A stretch of 64,000 bases of DNA from Pseudomonas oryzihabitans. GTDB lineage: Bacteria > Pseudomonadota > Gammaproteobacteria > Pseudomonadales > Pseudomonadaceae. Of the stretch, positions 16,634 to 24,737 are shown in pieces (the first letter of the stretch is position 1; each line of letters begins with the position of its first letter). The translations under genes and the position numbers were made by a program. The notes below the pieces were generated by a model. That model was not told the DNA's origin. It was given only the letters and a program-made list of their open reading frames with translations, and did no database searches. Location of the stretch: NCBI RefSeq assembly GCF_024652905.1, contig NZ_CP102429.1, positions 62,001 through 126,000 of the forward strand, in the 5' to 3' direction.

Positions 16634-17356
16634 TTGGTGGCAACGAAATTTGAAGATTTAGGGTTCTTTTCCGACGAGATTGACGAGCTTCGAGAGGTAG
16701 CGCGTGAAGAATATAAGGTTGAGTTTGCAAAGGCAGAAAACTTAATCACCACCATACTATCTGAGCTTGGCGAGGTACCCGAGTCAGCTACTCTGGCCTA
16801 TGCTGTAGGGGCGGGTTTTTGGATGCGTGCGATAGAGGCCTGTCAATCGAGCATGCTGCTGGCTGAGCGGGGGGTTACCTCAACTACATTCGCTACACTT
16901 CGCCTGGGCTTCGAATGTCTATTCAACGCGTGTGCGGCATGGAGAGATAACAGCGTCTTAGATCGAATGGAAAAATCTAATATCAAGGAGCGCGTAAAGC
17001 AGGCAAAAGCAATGCTTGATAATGCCCAGCCCGGCTACTTCACTAAAGAACAGGTCGAGCAACTAAGGGAAGTGGCTGAAGAAGATGACAAAGGTAACGG
17101 ATGGGATCATCACTCAGCTGCGCAGATTGCTGGACTGGACTTTCTGTATCATGAGGCCTATCGTGGATGTTCACTTGGTGGTGCTCATGCAACCGCGACG
17201 AGCTTGAACTTCTATCACGAAATCTCAGGCAACGGAAGTATGGGCGTTTTCTACACCGCGTCCATAGATAAATTGCCGTTTTTCCTTGGGTTGGTATATC
17301 TGATACTTGAGACAGGTAGGGCACGGCGGGCAGAGTTCTTTCCTGTTCATGATTAG
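16634..17356 (+). CDS. DUF5677-like (HEPN-type?) protein
   Basis: This 240-residue all-alpha protein starts at GTG 16634. It has the pattern of DUF5677-type proteins: an acidic N-terminal helix, then RAIEACQSSMLLAERG..ATLRLGFECLFNACAAW, and a later YHEAYRGCSLGGAHA segment. Such proteins are thought to be related to HEPN domains and often lie in defence or mobile contexts, but no RxxxxH nuclease motif was found. Low GC and isolation between terminator-like DNA suggest horizontal gain. Confidence 0.45.
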   Translation: MVATKFEDLGFFSDEIDELREVAREEYKVEFAKAENLITTILSELGEVPESATLAYAVGAGFWMRAIEACQSSMLLAERGVTSTTFATLRLGFECLFNACAAWRDNSVLDRMEKSNIKERVKQAKAMLDNAQPGYFTKEQVEQLREVAEEDDKGNGWDHHSAAQIAGLDFLYHEAYRGCSLGGAHATATSLNFYHEISGNGSMGVFYTASIDKLPFFLGLVYLILETGRARRAEFFPVHD

Positions 17357-17481
17357 TATTTGGAAGTATTGTAAGTTTAGTGGGTTTCAGAATTTCTGAA
17401 TTTGAGTTTATTGTGTGGCTTGCTTCAATCTGACAAGATTTAGTAAGTCGCTGGTCTTACGCTAAAGCTCGGCGTGAGCGA

Positions 17482-17509
17482 CTTGCATTTTTGCGCTTAC
17501 CCGTAGCAT
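17482..17509 (+). promoter_or_regulatory. CTTGCRT-family promoter of the 17537 gene
   Basis: CTTGCAT (17482-17488) and TAGCAT (17504-17509), 27 bp before ATG 17537. An inverted repeat AGTCGCT...AGCGACT ends at the -35 element and may be an operator. Confidence 0.7.
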
Positions 17510-17536
17510 GTCCTGTGTGACTTACAGGACTCGAAT

Positions 17537-18676
17537 ATGGCAACTAGCGAACCCCTCGCCCTGGACAGGGCTTCTTTCCCCCTCGAGCACTACCGCCAGG
17601 CGATCTTGTGCAGAGAGGCTTATCCCTGGGCGCGAAGGTACCTCGCATCCCTTCAGGCGCACGCTGTTCATGACGTGCTGGCGGCGGTGCCACTTCACCT
17701 GCAGCGGCCCGTCCAGCTCATAGCCGAAGCTGTCCAGTGTGGTTGGTTCGTGGTGCCCAACGGCAAGAACGGGTCACTCAGCGCTCGCCAGTTTGCCGAG
17801 CGCTGGCGGATGGCCGCAGCGCTGCCGTGGCTGCCGGACATCCTGCAGCGCGCGCTAGAGGCCGAAGCACAGGCGCGGCACCACCGCCCCGCGGAACGCC
17901 ACACCTTCGGCGTTCGGCGGCTGCCCGGGTTCGTGGATCAGGCCCTGGCCCTGCCTCACCGGCTGTCTCGGCTTCCCCTCGATCACCAGGCCGGCGCCAT
18001 CACGGCAGAGCTCTGGTTCCAGGTATTGGCTGACGTGCACGCTGCGACCGCCGCGCTCGCGGCGCAGATCGAGTGCTTTGTGCCGGCGTGGATGTGGGAT
18101 TCGGCGGCGCCACTCGAACACCAGGTTGAGCGCCTACGGCAGCATGGATGCGCACACCTGCTGGTTGCCTATGTGTCGCAGACCCGTGATCGCTGGATCG
18201 ATAGTCCCGAGCAGAAGAAGCTCGAGGATGTGCTGTACCGAGGGCTACCGGTGGTGGAGTACGAACGGTGGTACTTGGAGAGGGCTGCGCGAGCGCGAGC
18301 AGAGGAGGAGGGACGCTGGCACGCGCACTTCGCCCGGATCCGTGAGCTCGCCGGTATCTTCGATGACGCTCGCAGCTTTGCGCGGATACCGCTGGGGCGG
18401 CTGATCCGCGAGCTTTCGTGCGGCCGCTTCACCCTGAAGCGGGAGGCAGATTCAAATCCCGGGCTGGTCGTCGAAGTCGCGCCAAACTACCTGGTCGGCG
18501 GGGGAGAGGGGATAGACGAGCCCTTCGCGCTCGCAAACTTTTGCCAGGCGCTTGCCGATGCGCTGGCCGATGTTCCGTGTTCCTTTCCTGGCTACCTTGA
18601 GGCGTGCCGCCAGGCGCGCGCCTCGCTCGTCGCGTTCCAATCCGACACGGCTGCGCCCTGCGAGCGTGCCGGCTAG
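17537..18676 (+). CDS. Hypothetical 379-residue plasmid protein
   Basis: A large soluble helical protein rich in Ala, Arg, His and aromatic residues. It has no nucleotide-binding motif or membrane segment that I can see; the stretch YLERAARARAEEEGRWHAHFARI is probably coiled coil. It is transcribed from its own CTTGCRT-family promoter and is followed by a 25-bp dyad. I do not recognise the family. Confidence 0.65.
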   Translation: MATSEPLALDRASFPLEHYRQAILCREAYPWARRYLASLQAHAVHDVLAAVPLHLQRPVQLIAEAVQCGWFVVPNGKNGSLSARQFAERWRMAAALPWLPDILQRALEAEAQARHHRPAERHTFGVRRLPGFVDQALALPHRLSRLPLDHQAGAITAELWFQVLADVHAATAALAAQIECFVPAWMWDSAAPLEHQVERLRQHGCAHLLVAYVSQTRDRWIDSPEQKKLEDVLYRGLPVVEYERWYLERAARARAEEEGRWHAHFARIRELAGIFDDARSFARIPLGRLIRELSCGRFTLKREADSNPGLVVEVAPNYLVGGGEGIDEPFALANFCQALADALADVPCSFPGYLEACRQARASLVAFQSDTAAPCERAG

Positions 18677-18699
18677 TGCCTGAAACGGGCTAACTGCAG

Positions 18700-18724
18700 G
18701 TTCACGCCCTTGGCCGGCGTGAAC
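18700..18724. promoter_or_regulatory. 25-bp GTTCAC...GTGAAC dyad, copy 2
   Basis: Perfect 9-bp arms GTTCACGCC and GGCGTGAAC around CTTGGCC. It lies 65 bp upstream of the 18789 gene. Confidence 0.65.
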
Positions 18725-18788
18725 CTGGCCCGCAGCAGTGCTGAGCGATGCGAGGATGATGATCATCTGGCCTATAGGGAGACCTCCG

Positions 18789-18965
18789 GTGAAGGTACGC
18801 ATTGAGGTAACGGCGGACGAGCTCGAGGACATGGGGTGCGATTCGGTCGAAGAGCTTGCAGCGCGCCTACGGAAGCAGCTGGATAGCGGCGTTGTGGGCG
18901 ACGCCGGCGAGGCAGGGAGCGATTGGCTCGTCTCCTACGAGCTGACGGCTAAGCTTGCGGGGTAG
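18789..18965 (+). CDS. Hypothetical 58-residue protein
   Basis: The GTG at 18789 gives MKVRIEVTADELEDMGCDSVEELAARLRKQL and is preferred to the upstream ATG because GGGAGA precedes it. It is acidic, with a beta strand followed by helices. It is followed seven bases later by a membrane protein, so it is probably the first gene of a two-gene operon behind the dyad at 18700. Confidence 0.5.
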   Translation: MKVRIEVTADELEDMGCDSVEELAARLRKQLDSGVVGDAGEAGSDWLVSYELTAKLAG

Positions 18966-18971
18966 TGGAAC

Positions 18972-19313
18972 ATGGAAATCGTTCCTGCCTTCGGTGCCGA
19001 CGTCATGTACGCCCTGATGTGGCTCTGCGTGATAGCCAGCGTCTGCAGCGCCGGTGTGTGGCTGTGGAAGCTCCTCATCAACCTGGATATCCGACCGGAC
19101 TACGCCCCGGCTCTGTGGGCGCTAGGCCTGGCGTTGGGGGCCTTGTTGCTGTGGTATGGCCAGGGCGCGCTCGGCAATGAAGCGCCGCGCTATGAACGAG
19201 GCGAAGCGACGTTCATCACCTTCTGGATCCTGCTGTCGGGCGTCTGCCTCGTTGGGCCTTTTGCACTCCTGTTCCATCGTTCGCCGGACTCATCCAGAGG
19301 GCCCGGCGCCTAA
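18972..19313 (+). CDS. Three-helix membrane protein
   Basis: This 113-residue protein has hydrophobic segments at about residues 10-30, 43-62 and 82-102. No family was recognised. It is coupled to the 18789 ORF. Confidence 0.55.
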   Translation: MEIVPAFGADVMYALMWLCVIASVCSAGVWLWKLLINLDIRPDYAPALWALGLALGALLLWYGQGALGNEAPRYERGEATFITFWILLSGVCLVGPFALLFHRSPDSSRGPGA

Positions 19314-19668
19314 CGCTCCAACTCGCGTGCTTACTCCTTCTGAACAGCTTGGCAATCGTCCAGGTCAAACGCTTGCCCGCCGGCCTGGAAGCTGACATCC
19401 AGATCGGTCAATCGCCTGTCGTGGTTTTGCTTGTCCGGCAATCTCCAAATGCCACGCGGGCGAAGGGTTCCCTCGTACAGGGACGGTGGCTGCCGGGAGC
19501 TTAGCCGACGGCGGCCTCTTCCCTCGAACCCGGGCAGCAGGCACGCCGGTCAGGCCCAGCCCACGTCCAAATTCTCGTTCCCTCAGATTTCCCGCCGCAG
19601 TAGGACCTTTAAGCGAGATCGGCGATCTCTATGACCTCGGTAACCGTTGCCCATAGCAAGGAGAGGTC
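19314..19668. other. Non-coding stretch with a 15-bp palindrome
   Basis: 355 bp in which I see no convincing gene. GAGATCG-g-CGATCTC (19615-19629) lies 40 bp before the next ATG and looks like an operator. Confidence 0.4.
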
Positions 19669-19977
19669 ATGGAACAAGGAATCGATCGGCTTAGAGCGGC
19701 TCTAGCGCCGTACACCACCACAGCTGCGCCACGTCCGGCTGACAAGGCGCTGGTGGTAACGGTCAGTTATGAGGAGGCGGAGGTCACGCGCGCTGTGAAG
19801 CTTGCGGACCTGGAAGATCCGGCCAAGCTCGCCGATGTCATCAACGACTTCAGGCGCGATGTGGCACTGGGTCGGGAGGGCGGTGAGGAGGAGCACGCGA
19901 AGCTGATGCGGCGCCTAGGCTCGCGCGGGTTGGAGTCTTTCAATCCAGAGCTGCATGCCGCGCGCAAGGCGAAGTAG
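19669..19977 (+). CDS. Hypothetical 102-residue protein
   Basis: The start has a strong AAGGAGAGG ribosome site. The protein is soluble, with a beta segment (KALVVTVSYEEAEVTRAV) and a charged helical end. The palindrome at 19615-19629 may control it, and a strong hairpin follows at 20004-20030. No family was recognised. Confidence 0.55.
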   Translation: MEQGIDRLRAALAPYTTTAAPRPADKALVVTVSYEEAEVTRAVKLADLEDPAKLADVINDFRRDVALGREGGEEEHAKLMRRLGSRGLESFNPELHAARKAK

Positions 19978-20003
19978 CTCATTCGGACAGGTACAGATAG
20001 TGA

Positions 20004-20030
20004 CCGCGCCTGAGGTATCTTCAGGCGCGG
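20004..20030. terminator. 10-bp hairpin between convergent genes
   Basis: The arms CCGCGCCTGA and TCAGGCGCGG enclose a 7-base loop, between the 19669 gene and sppA. There is no clear T-run on either side. Confidence 0.5.
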
Positions 20031-20068
20031 CTATCGCTATTGGGGACGCCGGCGGCCGTCCCTACTCC

Positions 20069-21013
20069 TCATCGCAGCGACACACCACTGAAGCCGAGCG
20101 CCATCGACAGCTGCTGCGCAGCAGAGGCGCCCAGGCGCTTCGCGAACCGATCAAAGGCATTGTCCTTGACGGTGAAGTCGACCTGGCTAGTGGCGCCCAC
20201 CAGGTCCCGGGCGACATAGTCGACATCCCCCAGCTTATCGATCAGGCCCAGCTGCTTGGCCTGCTCGCCGGTCCAGATCAGGCCGGAGAACAGCTCCGGA
20301 TGATCGGCATCCTTCAGGCGATCTCCGCGGCCGGTCTTCACCGACTGGATGAACTGCTGGTGTGTCTGCTTGAGCACGTCGTTCCAGAAGACGGTCTCCT
20401 CGGGATTTTTCGGCTGGAACGGATCCAGGAACGCCTTGTGCGCGCCGGAGGTGTAGGCGCGGCGTTCCACCCCGACGCGGTTCATCAGGTCAACGAAGCC
20501 GAACGACGCCGCCGTCACGCCGATGGACCCGACCAGCGAGGCTTTATCGGCCACGATCTCGTCGGCGGCCGCGGCGATGTAGTAGGCACCTGAGGCGCCC
20601 AGGTCCTCGATGACGGCGTAGACCGGCACCTTCGGATGCAGGCCGCGCTGGCGCTTGATCTCGTCGAACACCTGGCCGGCCTGTACCGGGCTGCCGCCGG
20701 GCGAGTTGATCTTGAGGACCACGGCTTTGGCGCGCTCGTCATCGAACGCGCGTCCGATGGCCTTCTTCAGCGCGGCGGCGTTTGCCTCGGCGCCGTCGGC
20801 GATCTCGCCCCGCACCTGGATGACGGCCGTGATCTGCTTGGCTTCATCCGCCTCGTCGAGTTGCAGGTGCTCGACCAGTACCGCGCCTGCAATCAGCAGC
20901 AGGCCGGTACCCCAGAAGGAATACTTGAGCAGCTTCAGCCGGCGGGAAGCGCGCCGCTCTTTGATGAGGTCGCGGATGAGTTCGGGAAGCAGCGTGTTGT
21001 CGTGTTCGGACAT
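20069..21013 (-). CDS. sppA: Signal peptide peptidase SppA, S49 family
   Basis: This 314-residue protein starts at ATG 21013; the frame is open further upstream but without a plausible start. It has one membrane helix (about 31-48) and then the S49 domain. NSPGG (about 103-107) is followed by the nucleophile in DLGASGAYY (Ser141), GSIGV (162-166), and a probable general-base Lys in SGAHKAFLDPF. It would cleave remnant signal peptides or membrane proteins on the periplasmic side. This is the short, single-domain form. Plasmid carriage is unusual; with the PspA-type yjf locus it fits a membrane-stress theme. A dyad lies upstream at 21076. Confidence 0.9.
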   Translation of the reverse strand: MSEHDNTLLPELIRDLIKERRASRRLKLLKYSFWGTGLLLIAGAVLVEHLQLDEADEAKQITAVIQVRGEIADGAEANAAALKKAIGRAFDDERAKAVVLKINSPGGSPVQAGQVFDEIKRQRGLHPKVPVYAVIEDLGASGAYYIAAAADEIVADKASLVGSIGVTAASFGFVDLMNRVGVERRAYTSGAHKAFLDPFQPKNPEETVFWNDVLKQTHQQFIQSVKTGRGDRLKDADHPELFSGLIWTGEQAKQLGLIDKLGDVDYVARDLVGATSQVDFTVKDNAFDRFAKRLGASAAQQLSMALGFSGVSLR

Positions 21014-21075
21014 TGGAACCTCGTGGCGGGTATCAGACCGCCAGTGTCGCGAGAGCAACGCCGAAAAAGTCACGG

Positions 21076-21100
21076 GTTTGCCCCTTGAAAGGGCGTGTAC
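21076..21100. promoter_or_regulatory. 25-bp dyad, copy 3 (degenerate), upstream of sppA
   Basis: GTTTGCCCC-TTGAAA-GGGCGTGTAC keeps the core CCC/GGGCGTG and the 25-bp length of the family. It lies 62 bp ahead of the sppA start. Confidence 0.5.
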
Positions 21101-21194
21101 CGGCCCAATTCCTGCCCAGGAAAGGTGTGAATCACCAGCCCAGAGAATGGTCGCGCGCTGATACTGATCCCTTCTTCCAGTCGGGATTCCAGCC

Positions 21195-22118
21195 ATGAAA
21201 TACGCGCTCGAGCACAGGGGCGGTCGCACCCTACCAGTCGATCCGGCCATTTATCTCAAGGCCATCAAGGCCCGCCTGGCTTGCGCTCAGGCGCAAGGTG
21301 CCAGGAGCATCTGGATCGACCACCGCGATGGGCTGTGGCATGGCAAGGCGACCCATACCGCGCTGATCAGCGCCTTGGAGCAGCTTGCTGCAGAAGGGTA
21401 CGGATTGAGTTGGGACGAGATGCGCGGCATCCAGGTGCTGCGGTTGGATGTCGATCCGAAAGTGTCCCTGGCGCCGGCGGCCGTCCGCAGCGCGCTGGGC
21501 CTGGTCGAGACCTGGGACACCACTCCCTTTAAAGCCCCGGAACCAGTGGCTCCGCCGGTGAGCCATGGCAGCCAGATGGGCGACTACCTCCTTTTCCTCG
21601 CGCTGATTGCATCCCTGGCCGGCGCCCCCTTCGGGTTGGCACGTATGCTCGACGCGCCTACACCGGGCCCCTGGCTACTCGCCTGCTACTACGGGGTGTT
21701 TGGACAGACCCTCTACACCTGGGCTCGGTTCTCGTGCAGGGCTTCCTGGCTGCGGAACGTTCGCGCCGGCACACGCCGCCGGCCTGATACGCCCCCGGCG
21801 CCAGTCGATGGCGCCCGGTGCTGGCGGCTGGCTAGATGTCCTCTTGACGTCGCGTGCTACCGGAATGACAGTCAGCGGCCCACGTTTCGGAGGGTGAACA
21901 TGACTCAACCTCGTGCACGGGCATTGGGCCCGACAATCGATGGGCCAGCGCGCGCTCGGTCGGCGCCGGCGGCGGATCACGATGCGCACGCGTTGGCCCG
22001 GCAGCTCATGGCAGAGCTCACCGGCACGCCAAGCGAACTCCAAGCCGAGCTCGATGCAGCATCCCGGGCAACCCCTGAATCCCCTACCAAGAAGGGCGTG
22101 AATCGCCGCTTGCGCTGA
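21195..22118 (+). CDS. Hypothetical membrane protein, possibly two coding units in one frame
   Basis: This 307-residue frame has a soluble N-terminal part (MKYALEHRGGRTLPVDPAIYL..), then two hydrophobic helices (DYLLFLALIASLAGAPFGLA and WLLACYYGVFGQTLYTWARF) and a basic, Pro-rich tail. An internal ATG at 21900 has an excellent GGAGGG ribosome site and would give a separate 72-residue protein starting MTQPRARALGPTIDG. Either one bicistronic frame or a fusion is possible. No family was recognised. Confidence 0.5.
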   Translation: MKYALEHRGGRTLPVDPAIYLKAIKARLACAQAQGARSIWIDHRDGLWHGKATHTALISALEQLAAEGYGLSWDEMRGIQVLRLDVDPKVSLAPAAVRSALGLVETWDTTPFKAPEPVAPPVSHGSQMGDYLLFLALIASLAGAPFGLARMLDAPTPGPWLLACYYGVFGQTLYTWARFSCRASWLRNVRAGTRRRPDTPPAPVDGARCWRLARCPLDVACYRNDSQRPTFRRVNMTQPRARALGPTIDGPARARSAPAADHDAHALARQLMAELTGTPSELQAELDAASRATPESPTKKGVNRRLR

Positions 22119-22222
22119 GGGCGGCAGCTGCACACTAGGCCGACCGCCCGGGTCGACGCCTTTGCTGCCAAGTGGGAAAGCGCGTTGATCTGGGACGGAC
22201 CACTTCTATCGAGGACGGCCCC

Positions 22223-22540
22223 ATGCTCGACCTGTACAACATGATCGGTGGACTAATCCCCACGGCTGGCCCCACCAAGGCCCATCCAGATGACGCTTAC
22301 CGTGAAGGCTATGCCGCCGCGATTGACGACGCGTTGAAGAAGGTCGACCAGGCGCCTGACGCATCCACGGCGGCGATCGCCTTCGCGCTGGAGACCGACG
22401 AGGGCATGACCTTCCTGCGGTGCTGGAACGAAGGCGACTTCGACGCCATCCGCCGCGAGTGGCCAGAAGCGCCGGATGATGTCTTCGAGGGCGCCGATCC
22501 GCTGTTCAAACGAGCGAGCTCCCAGCTACCGCCCGGGTAG
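22223..22540 (+). CDS. Hypothetical 105-residue protein
   Basis: The ATG at 22223 has GAGGAC upstream. The product is acidic and helical (MLDLYNMIGGLIPTAGP..., ..DDAYREGYAAAIDDALKK..). A stretch EGMTFLRCWNEGDFDAIRREWP is typical of small plasmid and phage hypotheticals. The function is unknown. Confidence 0.55.
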   Translation: MLDLYNMIGGLIPTAGPTKAHPDDAYREGYAAAIDDALKKVDQAPDASTAAIAFALETDEGMTFLRCWNEGDFDAIRREWPEAPDDVFEGADPLFKRASSQLPPG

Positions 22541-22566
22541 CGTCCCGACACGAGAGGCAGCCGCTC

Positions 22567-23208
22567 ATGCTCATCCACCTGGTACCACGGTTCCTGAACT
22601 GCTCAGTTTCGGGGCCGCACGTCCAACTGATCGATCTGAGGATCGACTCAGTAGGCCTAGTTCTGCGTGACCGGGTAGACCTGGCCACGCGCCGGCCGAT
22701 GCCGAACAAGCGCATGGCAATCGGCTGCAGCAAGCGTGGCCGCCTGGCGCGGGTAGGTCTGCTGATCGATACGCTCCGGCCGGCTCAGCCATTCACCGTG
22801 GTGTATCGCTGGGCGGTAGCGGCGGAGCAGCTGATCGTCCACCGCGTGCACTATGAGCTGCTAGGCGTGCCCGACGCCTACCAGGCCGTCTCAGACAAGA
22901 TGGCGACCTGGCCACAGCGGCCGATTGAGCACCAGGATTCGATCCCGACCTTCGTCCAGCCGCGGCTGGAGGCTACGTGCCTGGTGCCCCGCGACAAGGT
23001 CGTCAACCAGCGAGTAGGAAGCAACGGGCTGCTGCTCGAGCGCGAAGAGTCGTTCCAGGTCCCGCTGCTGGACTTCGGTGATTGGTTCAAGCGGCTGAAC
23101 GAGTCCCTGGGTGATCGGGCGCCGCGCCTCGAGGACGTCGTGGCCTGTCCGCTCGGTACCGCTGACCAAGGGATCGATCTCTATCCCCTTGCTGGTGGTG
23201 AGGACTAG
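22567..23208 (+). CDS. Hypothetical 213-residue protein
   Basis: A soluble mixed alpha/beta protein (MLIHLVPRFLNCSVSG...) follows the 22223 gene by 26 bp. I see no motif. A GCGAAAGA-type palindrome begins 12 bp after its stop. Confidence 0.5.
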   Translation: MLIHLVPRFLNCSVSGPHVQLIDLRIDSVGLVLRDRVDLATRRPMPNKRMAIGCSKRGRLARVGLLIDTLRPAQPFTVVYRWAVAAEQLIVHRVHYELLGVPDAYQAVSDKMATWPQRPIEHQDSIPTFVQPRLEATCLVPRDKVVNQRVGSNGLLLEREESFQVPLLDFGDWFKRLNESLGDRAPRLEDVVACPLGTADQGIDLYPLAGGED

Positions 23209-23220
23209 GCCAGAGAGCCG

Positions 23221-23237
23221 GCGAAAGATTCTTTTGC
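23221..23237. repeat. GCGAAAGA-w-TCTTTCGC palindrome, copy 1
   Basis: GCGAAAGA-T-TCTTTTGC, with one arm mismatch, 12 bp after a stop codon. Related elements lie at 27103 and 57706. Confidence 0.55.
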
Positions 23238-23281
23238 TCCCTGGATAGCGCCTGGCCGGATCTCTGCTGCCGCTACGCCTT

Positions 23282-23296
23282 TGTAAGATTCTTACA
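23282..23296. repeat. TGTAAGA-w-TCTTACA palindrome, copy 1
   Basis: A perfect 15-bp palindrome with central T, 45 bp after the GCGAAAGA element and between convergent genes. The same pair recurs at 57706 and 57880. Confidence 0.6.
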
Positions 23297-23336
23297 CGGC
23301 AAAACCGCCTATAGCGTGCCACCGTGCATAGGTGGC

Positions 23337-23900
23337 CTAGGCCTCGGCCGCCTGGCGCAACCGCGCGAAATTGCCACTGAACCGCACCAGCTGCTTGAAG
23401 CGTCTTTTGAATGCCAGGCGCGTGAGGGCTGGCGCCCAAGGCACTATCTGGTTGGGAAGCGGCTGGATCCCCTCGAGCGACGGCCACGGGGGGCCTGGGG
23501 GTAGCAGGTCGCGGCGCTCGGTTGCCATCAGCACCAGGTCTGCCTCCTTGATGCTGGCCGGCATCTGCTCAGCGATCCCGAAGCGCGCTGCGATGGCCAT
23601 CCAGATCCGCGCCTCGATTGCCTTGAAGCCGGGCAGCAGGTCCTTGAGGGGACTCACCATGTCGCCGACATAGGCCTCGGCGGCATCATGCAGCAGCGCG
23701 TGAAGCGCGTCCGCCGGCGGTACCAGGTGGCTGGCCAATACGCTGTGCTGGCCAACGCTATAGTGGGTCTGGGTGTAACCCGCGAATCGGCAGATGTTCG
23801 CCAGTGCATGGGCGATGTCATCCATCACCACCATGCTGGCTTCAGGGGCCATCAGGTCAAACTGCTTTCCAGACTGGGTGAGGATCCAGCTTGCGCTCAT
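23337..23900 (-). CDS. HD-domain phosphohydrolase (YfbR-like)
   Basis: This 187-residue protein has the metal-site order of small HD nucleotidases: YSVGQHSVLASH (first His), then LLHDAAEAYVGDMVSPLK (HD plus E), and a later D in IKEADLVL. Such proteins dephosphorylate deoxynucleoside 5'-monophosphates or related nucleotides and are common on phages and plasmids. It faces the 22567 gene tail to tail. Confidence 0.8.
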   Translation of the reverse strand: MSASWILTQSGKQFDLMAPEASMVVMDDIAHALANICRFAGYTQTHYSVGQHSVLASHLVPPADALHALLHDAAEAYVGDMVSPLKDLLPGFKAIEARIWMAIAARFGIAEQMPASIKEADLVLMATERRDLLPPGPPWPSLEGIQPLPNQIVPWAPALTRLAFKRRFKQLVRFSGNFARLRQAAEA

Positions 23901-24062
23901 TCGCTACTCCCGTGAGGCGAAGGACCAGGTAGTGGCCACCGTAACCCATCTCCGTCGACGCGCTAGTGCCAATACCCGCCTGTGGCGGGGCCTCAATAGC
24001 GAGAGGCGCTCCTCCGCGCGCGCAGTTCTACACGCCGCGGGATCGTGGACCGCAGCCGACCC

Positions 24063-24320
24063 TCAACCGGCGAGCTGGGCGCAACGTAGTGCCAGCTTGT
24101 GGTGGTAGTCAGCGCCAGTACAGGTGCGCTCCAGGCGGATGACATCGTCGAGCGCCACGTCGCTCCCGCTGCACTCAGCAGCGGCCCGGGCCAGCGCTGA
24201 GCACATTCGAACGACATAGCCGGGCGCGAGATATCTCGGATCCCGGGCGAAATCCCCCTCCGCAGTACCGCGTGCTTGTAGCGCCCGCTGGATGATTCCT
24301 GCATACGGTTCATAGTCCAT
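24063..24320 (-). CDS. Hypothetical 85-residue protein
   Basis: It starts at ATG 24320, overlapping the end of the gene before it by 11 bp. It is small and helical (MDYEPYAGIIQRALQARG..) with several Cys. No family was recognised. It is probably cotranscribed with 24310-24564. Confidence 0.45.
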   Translation of the reverse strand: MDYEPYAGIIQRALQARGTAEGDFARDPRYLAPGYVVRMCSALARAAAECSGSDVALDDVIRLERTCTGADYHHKLALRCAQLAG

Positions 24321-24564
24321 CTGGGGCACGATCCTCTCCTTCAAGGGTTTCCGCGTAGCGTAGTACGGTCTGAACGAGACGACGGCCGCCGGCGGCACGT
24401 GCGGCCTTCTGCGTTTTTCCGATCACGCGGCGAAGGCCATCGCGCGCGAGTTTTAGACTGGTCGCCTCAGCGTCGGCGGCTTCGAAAAGCGCGTACAGAA
24501 TACCGTCGGCTTCCTGCAAGGCATCCAGGTCCTCGGCCGACACGTAGATCGTTGCGCCGCTCAT
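24310..24564 (-). CDS. Hypothetical 84-residue helical protein
   Basis: The ATG at 24564 gives MSGATIYVSAEDLDALQEADGILYAL. It is acidic first, then basic (KTQKAARAAGGRR), possibly a small coiled-coil protein. It sits downstream of the cytosine methyltransferase on the same strand. The function is unknown. Confidence 0.45.
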   Translation of the reverse strand: MSGATIYVSAEDLDALQEADGILYALFEAADAEATSLKLARDGLRRVIGKTQKAARAAGGRRLVQTVLRYAETLEGEDRAPDGL

Positions 24565-24737
24565 GGCTGGTCCGCCCGGGTGCTCTGGGCTGTGTTCATC
24601 ACTAAGCGGCAACGGCGCTGCGCCGCCTCCACCGTTGCGCCTTGAAATGAGTCGTTCACGTCGTTCTTCTCCTGAGCAAAGGGTTTTGCTCCGATCGGCC
24701 AGGCGGCGCCGCCACCGACCGAATCGGTGACTTGACG

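Noticed and set aside
19431-19634. 67-codon frame in the 19.3-19.7 kb gap
   Set aside because: Arg/Ser/Pro-rich chance translation with no ribosome site.
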